Assembly (NCBI GenBank): GCA_016584305.1
Contig: JACEEZ010016236.1
Location: 138,501 to 202,500 of the forward strand
Origin: Chionoecetes opilio
Lineage: Eukaryota > Arthropoda > Malacostraca > Decapoda > Majidae
Length of the DNA stretch: 64,000 nt
Reading direction: 5' to 3'
Each line of letters starts with the position of its first letter. Position 1 is the stretch's first letter. Both the position numbers and the translations under genes were made by a program. A model generated the notes under the pieces. The model was not told the origin of the DNA. It did not search any database and saw nothing but the letters and a program-made list of their open reading frames with translations. This document shows, piece by piece, positions 24,243 through 37,600 of the stretch.

Positions 24243-26018
24243 GAGTCTTTTCTTTTCTTCTTTTTTTTACGTTGGAGCCAATAGCGCCTGTACGGTTTTA
24301 TCTTCCTCCCTTGACCCCTACCTAGTCTTGGTAACTTCTCTCTCCATACCTCAATCATAGTAAACTGACTTATTGGCAACTACTTCCACTACCTGTGAGT
24401 AGAGGTACAGAGGTAGAAAGTACGAGTTGTACTTTCCATGGCAAAGACAACAAGCCGACTGTGTGCGTGTGTGGGTGTTGTAATGCGTGGAGGCAGAGTG
24501 TTGTTATGTAATGTGTTATATTTTGTGGCGCTCTGTTGTGCTTCTGCCGGGAGTGTAATGATGGTGGGCGTGGTGGTTCAAGTTTCAAAATATTCTAGTG
24601 AGTCAAGGAACCGCGGGTGAGTCGGTGCACAACAACAACAGAAGGAGGATGAAGCGAATGACTTAATTACTACTTGCTATTTTTTTCTGGTAAAGTGATG
24701 TCGCTGGAATGAACTATTAATTATGAACTAATTATCATATTATACTCGTAGTACATATAATCATATCCCTATACATTGACTCATCCTTAATTTCGCCATT
24801 GAATAACGCCTTCACAACCACACAAATATATTGCACAACGATCCCCATTTTACACTATACTACACATTACAATTCACAATACATGCACAGACATTCACCT
24901 CCATATCCCCCTTAATAATTAATTAAAAACTCCATCATTTTTCTCAGTAATTAAACTTGAATACAACACCAACAACAACCCGTCATCTGTCTCCAAGTAA
25001 GCAATAAGCAGCATCAACAAACTGCGGCAAAAATACATCCATGAAATTCCCTGATGATTCTAATTATTCCCAACGGAGGTTCTAAGACTTCCAAGGACCT
25101 GACATTGGTTCTTCAAGGCCAATTATTCGTCCTAGAATATAAAGTGTGTATGTATGTATGTACGAACGGGCAACCTGTCGTCCGCCCACACACACACACG
25201 TACACTCAAATTTGCCTCCCTTACCTATACCGGAATAACTACAATCATCATCTGCCGCCAACACTTACTCAATGTTTTCCCTCTAAACCTGCTGCCCATT
25301 TTTTCCATTACCATGATCCAAATATGTCAAGTTTTTTTTCGCAACCTCCTACACTCTTCGTTTATATTTATTCTTCCGCTTAACCTGCATCTTTTTTTCT
25401 CATAGACTTCTTCCCGACCCTTCGTATATATTTGTACATTATCAGCTCAACCAGTTTTTGTTTTACTTTCTGTATCTTTGAACACTCTCTCTCTCTACTT
25501 GGCATCTAGACTCGTTAATGAACTTATTTTCAAAGCTGTTATACAATCATGATTTATCCTCTCTTGCAGAAACATATAAATATTACCCTTTTGAACCGTC
25601 TACACATTGAAGTCTTATGAAACATGCATTTCTTACAAACGCTTCTCAACACCCTACATTTGCAGGCTTTTTTCTCCCCAATCTTACACAACTAAGCCTC
25701 GTAACCTTTTCTCTTCTTGTCACACTTCCTGATATTTATCTTAAACGCACATCTGCCAACCTTTCATCAACTCCTTCACTTACAAGATTTTTCCCACGTA
25801 CTCAATCTAGCCTGTTACCATTTCTCAAGCCATTTCATCAAATTTCCTGACACTGTAACATTCACACATCTCTTCACCTTTGAGCCTGCTATCCCTTCAA
25901 GTGGGTTTTTTTTCTGTATCCCAAAACCACACACTCCTGCTAACCTTTCTTCCGTCAAAGCACAATACCCGCTAGCATTTTGAAAACCTGCAAATCTAGT
26001 TTTGGTCTAAATGTTATC
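24243..26018. other. No recognised gene
   Basis: AT-rich sequence with short open frames only. No splice-phased exon chain or conserved motif was found. Confidence 0.5.
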
Positions 26019-26030
26019 CTTTCCCGAACG

Positions 26031-26213
26031 ACAGCCCGTCAGGATGGCAAGGTTGGTAGAGACGTGAGCTTGCAATGTGCAGCGTCCCTGTGCATTCGGT
26101 CAGCGGTTCGAGTCTGCCTAGTTCGTGCTGACGTGGCGGCGCTTTGTATAGTCAATAACCTTGTAGTTGGTACTTGCAAAGTGTCTAGATGGGATGAAAA
26201 TCTTATCTTATCT
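26031..26213 (+). mobile_element. tRNA-derived SINE with target duplication
   Basis: The body has a tRNA-like head (GGCAAGGTTGGTAGAGACGT, B-box-like GCGGTTCGAGTC) and ends in TCTTATCTTATC. It is flanked by the direct repeat TTCCCGAACGACA at about 26019-26031 and 26214-26226, a clean retroposition footprint. A minus-strand copy lies at 21760-21948. Confidence 0.87.
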
Positions 26214-26261
26214 TCCCGAACGACATACTTTATTTTCTTATATATTTTGCTCTTATTTTAG

Positions 26262-26312
26262 ACCTTGCTCCACATGGTAAAAATGCGTCATATCTCTGTC
26301 GATCGCTCTCCT
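26262..26312. repeat. 51 bp direct repeat, copy 1
   Basis: 'accttgctccacatggtaaa' through 'gtcgatcgctctcct' recurs without a visible difference at 26775-26825. Confidence 0.92.
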
Positions 26313-26774
26313 TCTCAAGCACACACGAGAGATGGAGACGTCGAGTTTTACGCATTTTCTGGTGACCTTTTCTAAGTTTTTTTCCCTGAAGGTTTCTGTG
26401 ACATGACTTCATTACACTCGCGGGGACTTTGACTAACTTATGACTGGGCATTATAATATTCACAATACTCGCAATAAGTGGCGCCGTATTCTTTTTCACA
26501 TGGAAAATGAAAATAATTATTCTATATTGAGGAACAAGAGTGTTGAACTGACTATGGATTTGACTCGCTCTTTCGTGTTATGAAGTGGAAATGGGCGTTA
26601 AGGAGTGAGGTAAAATTCTGCTGTTACTAGAGATGAACCTATATTTACATATTATTATTAGTATATTATCATCATTACCGCACATTGTAGTACTTACTGA
26701 CGTCCATCATATCAAAAGTTGAACCTTACCACTCCGCACTTCCTCCCTCGATCACTACCTTCTTGCCCCTCAAT

Positions 26775-26825
26775 ACCTTGCTCCACATGGTAAAAATGCG
26801 TCATATCTCTGTCGATCGCTCTCCT
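26775..26825. repeat. 51 bp direct repeat, copy 2
   Basis: Second copy of the segment at 26262-26312, with unrelated flanks. Confidence 0.92.
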
Positions 26826-27453
26826 GCCCATATTCGTAGTCACATACCATGATTGCTCGTGGTAATTGCTATGATTTTGTTCCATTTCTACTCAGTCAAA
26901 ATTATTCACTTGATCTTGTAGCTGCCATGGAAAGTACTAGAGCAATCCTACAGTACTCCTATTGCAATCACAACAGAGCTGGCATGACATATTGATTTAA
27001 TTAGAACAAAACAAAAAGTGAACAATTACCAATTAGTATCATAATTCTACGCAGCCTTGGAAAAAAGTCTCTTGACCACTCGCCTCTTTTGGCAAATCCT
27101 CCTTCAGCAGTGTAAACAACATGGAGCTACCCTTTATAGTTTCATGGTAAGCAGGGTCCGTGGATGACTAGCAATAAATCCCGTATTCTTACATCCACAC
27201 GTAAGGACAATTGAAAGATTCTTTTCTCTTAAATACATAAACAAGTGCAAACCTAGACGGACGTTACACTGGCCCCGATGAGCAAATTAAGTGGCTGTGG
27301 GCGTAGGCTGGCTGGCGGAGAACCTTGTAATTTGAAGAGAAGCTGCTCCTCTACTTGCATAGGAAAACACCCACGCTCGCAACGCAGTTATGACATTACA
27401 CGGGAATATCAGAAACAACTTGATACAATATTGAGGGTAGAACTGCTACTTAT

Positions 27454-27812
<359 letters not shown>

Positions 27813-27815
<3 letters not shown>

Positions 27816-29226
27816 CCCGGACGTGCCACATCGCCTGCCCCCGCCCACACTACCACAACCACCACCACCACCATTACCTGCTGGAGCCTGGATGCGTCAT
27901 GGCTTCGCAGGAATACCACGTTTTAAGTTAAGCTTCATAAACAAAAATCGCCACCAAGACTAAACGAAAAATAGGAACCCTACTCTTAGACACGAAAAAA
28001 AAGACGAATGACACGTAATAATTCAGATAATAAGTCATAAAAATGAAAGAAAAGAAAACCAGGATAAGGAAATGAATTAGTAAGATATGTATCCGGTATC
28101 GTAAAAACAAAACAAAGCTGCTGTACTATGAGATTTTTAAATATGAAACGGCAGGAGAGCATGGAAGTGGTTGTGGTAGCGGTGGTGACGTGAAGAGCTG
28201 TGGTTACGCTGAGGTCGCTCCCCACACACACACACACATGACGTACCCTTCCTCTCTCTCTCTCATCTCTGTCTGTCTTTTCCCAAACCCACGCCCCAGG
28301 CTTCACCTATAGACAGGATCCTTCGCTTCTCCTCCAGCCTCTAACAACCACGATGGCAAAAGGACAGGCTGATCAGTAGCGACGTAGCGATTATCCTGCG
28401 TTACAAAGTTCACAGGTCGCCAGTGAACCTTGGCTTAACTTAATTTGGGAATAAGATCGCTCCTTTACACTGCACTGAAATCTCCGGTATTCATTACAGG
28501 TTCAAGTTTGTGAGGCTTATAGAGTACTCGAGGTGATGATGGTGCGTTTAGGTCTATCAAAGAAGCGTACTCACTCATGTTTATAGGTGTGGGGTTTGTC
28601 TAGGAGTGTGCGGAGGAAGAGATATGTACGTCCTCCCCTTCCCGTGGCAGCTCTGTAACTAAACACTGGAGGAATATCGAGCGAGCTGCCACCTTTCCTA
28701 GCCAGCCACAGCTCCCAACGTGGATGTCAGTACCCGAAATTTACTGATGCACCCATAAATCAACACTAATATCGCTATTGTTACCACATTGAGGAAGTCA
28801 CGACCTGAACTCTACAGATTACCTGAAATACTATGAATGACTAACAAAAACTCACCAGACAAAAAATAAAAATGTGTAATGATTTGAGTGGGGTGAGAAA
28901 ATCGTATATAAACACACATAAACACGGAATCTTAGTTATAATGTAAACAAATGCTTTAGAAAAACACCCCCGCACATCATGATTCACGGTGAAGGTTTCC
29001 AACAAAGGCATCGCGTGAGCCGCCTTTCCAACACCTGCGCGAGGAAGCACCGGGTATGACGAGGATCATAATTAACCCTGAGAGGCGCTGGGGTGGCGGG
29101 AGTCTCGGCCTTGCACCACCGCGCTCCCGCCCACCTGACCAGCCTCACTCCACCGCCGCGCGACCTTGCCACCACCAGACTCTCCAGAGGGCATCATATC
29201 GTGTATACCCACCCATAGGACAACAC
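27813..29226. other. No recognised gene
   Basis: Unique-looking sequence with no open frame of note and no exon chain recognised. Confidence 0.5.
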
Positions 29227-29234
29227 TCGCCCAC

Positions 29235-29498
29235 CAGGGTTGCCACTCTACATTTCAGAAATCCCAAGACTACCCCCCAAAAATTCACAAGATACACAAA
29301 TATCCCAAGGTCTGTAAAATTGCATAAATGAAAGTGAACCCTAAATACGGTACACAAGTTTACCTTGAAATAAACTATTGGAGCAATACTTGAATAATCA
29401 CCCCCCCCCCCCCCAAATCCCAAGATAGACAAAAATATCCCAAGACCATGGCCCAAATCGCAAAATATTGGGGAAAATTCCAAGGAGTGGCATCCCTG
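29235..29498. mobile_element. hAT-like MITE, 264 bp
   Basis: Ends CAGGGTTGCCACTC and (inverted) CAGGGATGCCACTC. It is flanked by an 8 bp direct repeat, TCGCCCAC at 29227-29234 and CCGCCCAC at 29499-29506 (7 of 8 identical). CAGGG-type ends and an 8 bp duplication are typical of hAT elements. No ORF. A poly(C) run lies at 29401-29414. Confidence 0.85.
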
Positions 29499-29590
29499 CC
29501 GCCCACCACCCGCCCTTCCGGCAGTCATAGTCACCCTGAATAATATCACGTCTAAACAAAAGCCAATGATAAATCAATGACAAATGTTTC

Positions 29591-30643
29591 GGTGCTACTT
29601 TAGTATGCGGTCTACCGCAGTAGCGCAGTCTACAGTGGTGTGGGGTGTGATCTACCCCTACACTGGTCCACAGGTCCCCTACCCCTGCATCTGAAGGGAT
29701 TAGTTACTGTTCTACATGTCGATCATAGGTCAGGTTATCATAATTGGTCCCCTACACCTGCATCTGAAGAGATTAATTTATGGTCCACAGGTCATTGGTC
29801 AGGTAGCTAACATAGGTCAGGTTATCATAATTGGCCCCCTACACCTGCATCTGAAGAGATTAATTTATGGTCCACAGGTCATTGGTCAGGTAGCTAACAC
29901 AGGTCAGGTTATCACAGTTGTCCTATATAAGGTGAACAAAGATGACTCTCCTCAGTTTAGTCCCAAACTTCCACCTGCGTGTATTTCACTCCACAATGAA
30001 GCTGAAAGAATTTTACCGACGTGTTCTACAGACAGAAAAACTGCAGTTGCATTTCTTCGTGGTAATAATCTTCTGGATGCACCGCAGCAAGCAGATCTGT
30101 GTCATCGATGTGGTAGTATCATGCAAGAAAAACGAAAGCGTGAGAGGTGTGGAGAATTCAGCCTGTACTTCGCTGTCCACGTAAAGGGTGCCAAACGACA
30201 CGTTCTGTTCGTCAAGGGAATGCATTCTTCCATTATACGGATATGAACAACAAATTAAACAGCAAGCTGAGTTTGAGTGATATCTCTTGTTATGTTCTGA
30301 TGTTGATGCTGATGTTATTGTTCATTAATAAATTGATTAATAAATAAATAAATTGTTATTCACCATTAAACCCATAGTATAGTGTAGTAGCGCGGTAGAC
30401 CGCCATACATAAGGTATAATATACTAAGGTATAAGCCACGACATACTAAGGTATAAGCAGCTGGTAGACCGCATACTAAAGTAGAAACAGGACGGTAGAC
30501 CGCATACTAAAGTAGAAACAGGACGGTAGACCGCATACTAAAGTAGAAACAGGACAGTAGACCGCATACTAAAGTAGAAACAGGACAGTAGACCGCATAC
30601 TAAAGTAGAAACAGGACAGTAGACCGCATACTAAAGTAGCACC
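29591..30643 (+). mobile_element. Merlin-family DNA transposon, degenerate
   Basis: 1053 bp with inverted ends GGTGCTACTTTAGTATGCGG at both sides and an 8 bp target duplication AATGTTTC / AATGTTTG (29583-29590 and 30644-30651). The left subterminal region holds ~88 bp tandem units ('cctacacctgcatctgaaga ... taacataggtcaggttatca'). The right one holds six ~31 bp units ('actaaagtagaaacaggac(a/g)g tagaccgcat') that iterate part of the terminal repeat. The centre encodes the start of an ISXO2-like transposase. The DDE catalytic part is missing, so the copy cannot move by itself. Confidence 0.85.
29996..30342 (+). pseudogene. ISXO2-like (Merlin) transposase N-terminal fragment
   Basis: Reads MKLKEFYRR, then (frame changed) DRKTAVAFLRGNNLL and LCHRCGSIMQEKRKRERCG, then (frame changed again) LRCPRKGCQTTRSVRQGNAF. 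The CxxC...C....C zinc-ribbon and the S-V-R-x-G-x-x-F motif are typical of the ISXO2/Merlin N terminus. Two frameshifts and loss of everything after the zinc ribbon mark it as dead. A TATATAAG box lies at about 29925. Confidence 0.8.
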
Positions 30644-31147
30644 AATGTTTGTGTCATGAAAGAAAAAAATAATGTTTAATGTTTTTTCTCCTTTTTCTAT
30701 CTCGCAACTCACCTCTTCACAAATTCTGAAACTAGTCAGTCTTATACATTTACTCTCTCTCTCTCACACACACACAGAAACACATTTGAAGTATTAATTT
30801 ATACTTCAATTATTTGCAGAAGCCTCAGTCTTAACCTGTTTATCAGGACTTTGTCAACACACACACAAAAGACTGAGTGTAAGGAATAAATACCCCAAGA
30901 TATTCTGAAATCTCAGGATGTGTGTGCGGCAGGTTGAAATTGTAGCCATGCTCTCTCTTTCTGCATGGTGAGCTATGAACCTCAAACACACACAGAATAG
31001 CGCAATGCTTCTGTCACCATCATCATAAGATACCAACTTGCAAGATAAAATATGCACCAATGTATGGATGAAACAAAAACTAATGTCAATAATATTCAAT
31101 AATATTTCTACAACATACAAACCTGGAAACATTCAATTGATCTTGCT

Positions 31148-31153
31148 TTTATT
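31148..31153 (-). terminator. Candidate poly(A) signal of RPF1
   Basis: TTTATT on the plus strand, AATAAA on the minus strand, about 360 nt after the RPF1 stop codon. Confidence 0.4.
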
Positions 31154-31515
31154 TTACACAGGTAATGAGAGGAAAAAATTAACTTACCTGATATGTTAAA
31201 TCAATCAAGCAGCCAAAATACTGAAGGTGAAAGTATATACCAACTACGTGCTAACATGGCATGCAGATCAGTGAGCTATGTGTATGTAATGATCCATATT
31301 ACCCTTTGAAAGAATTTGAAAGGAATAATAAACTGCTACAAAACTTGACCTTACTTGGAATACTCCCAGGGATGTTACAGCTTGTTGGTACCTGCTGGTT
31401 TCTCCTTTTTTCTATGTCAATGAAAATGTTTGTTCTTTTTTAAGTCTGTGATCCTATGAGAGCCAAGAGAACAGGCAAACATAACTTAAGACTAGTTCAG
31501 CTTTTTTCAACTACA

Positions 31516-31675
31516 CTACAAGAAGAACCGTCTCCTTGAGGTCTCCATCTCATGCCTCTTGAGGGCCCACTCATAGTCTCCGTCAAAGGCTCCCTCCTGC
31601 AGCCACTGCAGCCGCAGGGTGAACCTGGGACCCAGCTCACGCAGGTTGACCTTCTCAGTGTTCTTAAACTCATAC
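31516..31675 (-). CDS. RPF1: RPF1 exon 6 (terminal)
   Basis: 160 nt after CAG, ending TAG. It encodes [20 protein letters not shown] and the C-terminal [10 protein letters not shown]. Confidence 0.95.
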
Positions 31676-34600
31676 CTGTTTGAAAGAAATTAAGGCACTA
31701 TTAGCATACATGAAACATAACAAGAAAGAAGATTAAGCCCTAAATGAAAATGAACTATTAATTTATTAATGAAAGTCTCTATTGTGCGACCTTAATGCTT
31801 TCACAAAATCATCTTAGAATGGAGCAGAAGTTTCTACTGTGTCCTAAAGAGAGAGTCGTTGTGTCGTGAATGTCAAGCCATGTGTGCACTACTAACTTGA
31901 TGGTTGTAAAGACTTTACCCTATAATTACATCTTCTGGAAAAATGTCATTCACTGGAAGATGATTGACATTCTTAATCTTATCAACAGAAAAGTACACGC
32001 TTTCATGGTCTGCAAACACAATACTTTACAAAATGCGCATATTCCAGTTTTTGCTTGCTAAGGACATTCAAATACTACACAATAGCACTCTGAGAGCACG
32101 TACCTCCACCAAGGCAGAACAAGCAAATTAAAATATGATTTCTATTAAACTTAATATTACTTGGATCATTGATACCCTTACACCTCCAAAAGTAAATCCA
32201 AAAGTTAAGTTCTTAGCATGCATTTGGCACTCTGCTTTCTTGACTTGGATCGTGGCATGGTTGGTATCTTTTTCTAGTTTTTTCATGTGTCTTCTGTCTT
32301 TGTAAGAAAGCACAGTTTGCAGCAATATTATTAAAGATGTTTTGGAGAAAGTATGTTAACACAGGCTTGGAACCTGTACGCGGGGGGAAAGAGAAGGGAC
32401 GGGAGTGGTTAGAAGGAGAGTAAATATAGATGCTGGAAACTAAGATTTGTCCCAGGCATGAACTTAAGAGCCTCCGGGTGGGGGAAGGATAAGGGAGGTG
32501 AGGGAACTTGGAGCTCAGAGAGTGTATAAAGGTGTCCCAAATGGTGTTGGCCTGCACCTTTAACCCTTCACGCCCAGATCTTTCCTTTGCTATAAAAAAT
32601 CGTATATTGGTAGCCATAAAATTACGAAAAGTAGCTTAATATACCAAATTAGTTAGTGGACAAGGATACTAAATAGGTCATATCTAAAAAATATTGCTTA
32701 TATTCACTAAAAATCGTCTAATGGTACCCAAATTACAATGGAAATTACGTTCTGGGTCTCAAGGGGTTAAGGGTGACGGATGCCAAGCCTCCAGGATATC
32801 CTTGAAAAATTATTGGATCAATATTCAGATCCGTATCAACTCCAAAAGTTACTAATTTCAAAATTGGGCCAAGGCTCATTTCTGGTAAAACTTTCATGTA
32901 TATCCATCCTTAACTTTTTGCCTAATCCTACTAGCAAACAAACAAACAGACAAACCGAACCAATCACATAACCTCCTTGGTAGAGGTAAATATTGGATTT
33001 AACAAATACGAAGTACAAATTTAGCGCCCACACAAATAAATTACTCGGGAAGAAATCTTTTCAAACGCTACAGAGAAAAAAAATAATACACAAAAAAAAT
33101 CTGCCATGTGTGCTTTCACCATGCCTCATATGCATGCCACTACAGACATTACACATCTATTTCCTGCCCTTACATTCCAGGCAAGTGAAGTGTGAACCTG
33201 TATCTTCTTAAATAAATATAAAGCCGAGTGTTTAGACCGCATGCATGTCCCTGCAGCACTGGCTCAATGTAATGATGCTTTTATGCCTATTTGGGTGTGT
33301 TAATAAATCTTTAACTATATTGGTACCAAAATTAGTAACTAAATTAACATATGAAGGAGTTAGAATTTGTGTTTATAACAGGAAAGAAGTGAGTAAAATG
33401 TAGTTATAGTCAGTTTTCATCAGAATGATTGTAGCCTTAACTATATTGGTATATATGTATAACTATAACTATAACTATAACTATAACTATATATATACCA
33501 AATACCTGTTGCTAAACCTGTCTTTGAATGAACCTGGGGCTCACCTGTGATGGCGGAAGAATATGTAGTCTCTCTGGTTGTGGAACGTGCAGACCCTTCG
33601 GCCCTTGAACTCCGGATCATAATGGAAGAGTGCGCCCAGCATGCGTGCCATCACCCTCCCCAGCCGGGTGCGGAAGTTGTTCAGGATAACTTCTGGTCTG
33701 AGGGACAAAACATTACATACTTGTAAATAACATCATATTTTCATTCCAGAGACCTTTTCCTAAACACATAGGGATGCACTCAACACAAGCAGCTAGTTCA
33801 TGAACACTGAAAAAAATTTGATTTGTTACCTCAAGATTCCTCCACAAGCAGACCCCAATGTTGTGTTTTACCCCAGCTGCTTCATCTTGTGGTGTCAGAT
33901 CTCAATGTGTCTCCCCCACTATAACCCACATTGCCCCAACTCACTCTGTCCCATACACAACTGTAACTCAAATGACTCAATGTCACCCTACCCCACCTCT
34001 CCATCCCTTCCTTTGTCTTCCTCTCCCTTTTCCAATTGTGAATTCTGACTGAAATGAGTCTTGTGACAAATTATATCAAATGCAGCTATGTATATCTAGA
34101 GTGATCATTACCTTCCAAATAAGAAAATTACATGATACTAATGTCCAAGCTTTTTAATAGATTCTCACCTGTGACCAGTGATCTCTTTGTAGTCCCTGCG
34201 CACTTCCTTGCACAGCTTTGGGTTGCTGAGCCTGAAGTGAGCCGAGGGTCCTTCCGGCAGGTGGATAACCAGGAGGCCATCTGACGGGGAAATTTCCTTT
34301 TATAGCTTTCATACATGACCAGTTTGTTATTGCTATCGATGCAGAACAAAAGAAAAAGTATTATAAAGCAGCAGCAACAGCAACAAAAGCAGCAGTAGCA
34401 AAATAAAACAAAATAGTAGAACACATAGAAAACAAAACAAATGGGGTGCCGTTACAGGAAGGCAACACCCCAACCCATCATCTGACCTGATCTGAGTTTA
34501 CCACAATTCATGGTGCGTCATAGATACTTTCTGGATTCTTGCAGCACATACACACAGACAGGAGACTGAACTTACAAGGTTTTTGTTCCTGCTGCTTCAT

Positions 34601-37600
34601 CAAACATCTTGCCACATTTACACATTTTACATTTTGTTACATTCTAAGCATTGGCCTTATTATCACAATGTAGGCCTGTTCAATTACAAGCACCCAGTAA
34701 TAACGAATATGCTTACTTGGTATTCTTCTGTCTTCATTAACAACAAGAACGTCAGTGTAGCCATTGTCTGTAGCTTTCTTGATCATCTTCTTGATACTGG
34801 AGCGAGTCCTCCACTTGGGCTCTGAGCCAGGGATGATGCGGCACAGCTCACGAATGAAGGCAATGGTTTTCTGAAAATTCCACTTCCTCATTAACTTATA
34901 GGAATTACACTTTTTACATTTGGTTCACAGAAATTATAGGATTTGAATAAGAAAATTTTGATCAGGTTGCTTGCATATTGTAGCTCCTGCTCACCTAACA
35001 CAATAAAGGTAAAGAGTAAGTTGAGTTATGGCCTTGCATTCTGGCAGGAGAAGACTCTACTGTATGTGTGACTTCCCAGCTATACCAGTGTAAGATTCCA
35101 GATTGTACAGACAACACTTATAGTTATGACAGGAAAATATATTATAATGGATAAAGAAAGGTGGTAAGGAAAGAAAAGACATCTGATTGAAATTCATGAA
35201 AACAAGGATTGTCTGCCTGAGAACGTAAAGGGTGCAGCCATGAGAGACTTTCTAAATTCGTTTTATTGTGTATTTTCATTCTTTCATTCAATATATCTAG
35301 CAGTATGTTGGTGCTGTAAGCTTTAGGTATACCCCATCATTTACCATGATTTTGCTGATATTAAGTAACCTAGAGTAGACTTGGACCAAGCCCCTTGTTT
35401 CTCATAAGTATTATGCTTTCGTATCAGATTTTTACCATCCGATGAGGTTTCTAAGAACATTACCTCGCTGAATAATGCAAACCTCCTGTGTTATAGTTTT
35501 AGCAAACCCTTGTACTGTAACCATCATCTCCTGCCTTGTTTCCACCGTTTCTCTGTTTGGTCTGTACTCTCCTGCACCACACACACTGTAGATCATCAAG
35601 ACTGAGGCCTCCAACTTCTTGATTTAGGCAGCCAAAACTATCATGAAGCAAAAGTTTCCATACTAGCATCTCCATAAGTAATTTTTCAACCATATATATC
35701 TTTTTCCTTTTTGTGTGGGTTTATTAGGTGTATTTATGTCATGATGCAATCCTAAATTTGTTGCAGGCAGGCAGAAAGGTCACATACCTTATCTGACAAC
35801 ACAACAAAATATTTCATAGGTATACAAAATCTTGCCCATCTACAGATTCTATATTTGTTGTTCACTACACATTATTGAGGATTAGAATCCATTATAAACT
35901 CATTTAGGGGGACAGGCATATATATAAATACATTTTGAGATCTATACCCATGTTTTACTTATCCCTAAAAAATAAAAGAAAAATTTTATGATAAATCTCC
36001 AATGGTTATAACAATGAATATGATGCTTCTGTTAAATATGGAAGTGACTCATCTTCAACAGCCCTCAATAACACTTTCTCTGATATCCATAAAGAGGATT
36101 ATTCGTAATTACAAGACATTTTGCTATGGTGTTATAAAAAATATTTCTTTCTGGTTCTTTACTGTTCTATCCCAGGTAGGAATTGAAAAGTGACTCACAG
36201 TGAGCCAGAAGTTTTGATTGTAACTATTATGTAGTATAGTCGCTGCACGTTAAGTTGGCGAAAATGGACCCTCATCAGAATGCATGGGATTGGCTGAGGT
36301 GTTGGGTGAGAATGCCATACTCCAAGTTCTGCCCTAAGGCCCCAACACCCAACACCTCAGCCAATCCCGTGCCTTCGGAAGGGGTGAGTGAGGATGCCCC
36401 ATTTTCACCAACTTAACATCTGTCGAGTATAGTTAACCCCTTGAAACCCAAACATAATTTCCATTGTAATTTGGCTACTATTAGACCATTTTTTGTGAAT
36501 ATATGAGCAATATTTTTTTAGATTTGACTTGTTTAGTATCCTTGGCGACTAACTAATTTGGTATATTCAGTTACTTTTCGTAATTTTATGCTCGATACGT
36601 ACACTTTTTTATAGGAAAGGAAAGATCTGGCGTAAAGGGGTTAAAGGTGCAGATCCTTACCGTGTGGGGGTTATCGCTGCAGGTGATGAGTATCTTGGGC
36701 TCGTACGACTTGGTGAAGTATGCGGCAAATGCGTCGTTGGCCTCCTCGTGCTCCAGCTCCTCGTCCTCCTCGTCCACCATGGTCTCATCTTCCTCCCGCA
36801 GAGACTCAATGGTGTGCGGCTGCTTCTTGGGCGGCGCATCTTTCCCAAGTTTAGCGGCTAACTTCTTCTTTTCTTTGGATTCTTCAAGTTTTTTCTGTGG
36901 AATAGTTTTGTGTTTTCTGATATCAACAAGGTTTGTCTGGATTATACAAGTTTAACTACATTTACCATTTCAGGCCATTCCAATGAGGTTACTTATACAC
37001 AGTTATGCTTCAGCTTTCTAGAAAAAATCCTTTCCGAATTAGGTGAGTCTGGATTTTCAGGGAATTGAAGAAGCATAAAAATACTAGCTAAATATGCCAT
37101 AATTTTGCTGAAATGACTATTTTTTGACAGAGAGCAATGCTTGGCAAAATATCAACTGTTGGCCAAGTTCTGTGAATCTCAAGTCACAGCTTAGTGGTGT
37201 ATGAGGGAGTCAGTAATCCTCCCAGCCTCAAGTTGTGTGAAACATGTGATTGACACTTATTATGTGGGCTGGGGACACTGATGTAGCACTGTACTTTTGT
37301 ACTGAGAGCCGAATGAATTATCGACATTTCCATTACTATTACAGTGTGTATCCTAGCTTAACCCCTTGAGACCCAGAACGTAATTTCCATTGTAATTTGG
37401 GTACCATTAGACGATTTTTAGTGAATATAAGCAATTTTTTATAGATATGACCTGTTTAGTAACCTTGTTGACGAACTAATTCGGTATATTCAGTTACTTT
37501 TCGAAATTTTATGGCTCCACAACATACAATTTTTCTTAGCAAAGGAAAGATCTGGGTGTGAATAGGTTAAGGGATCTATGGGATACTAATACTACTGTTC

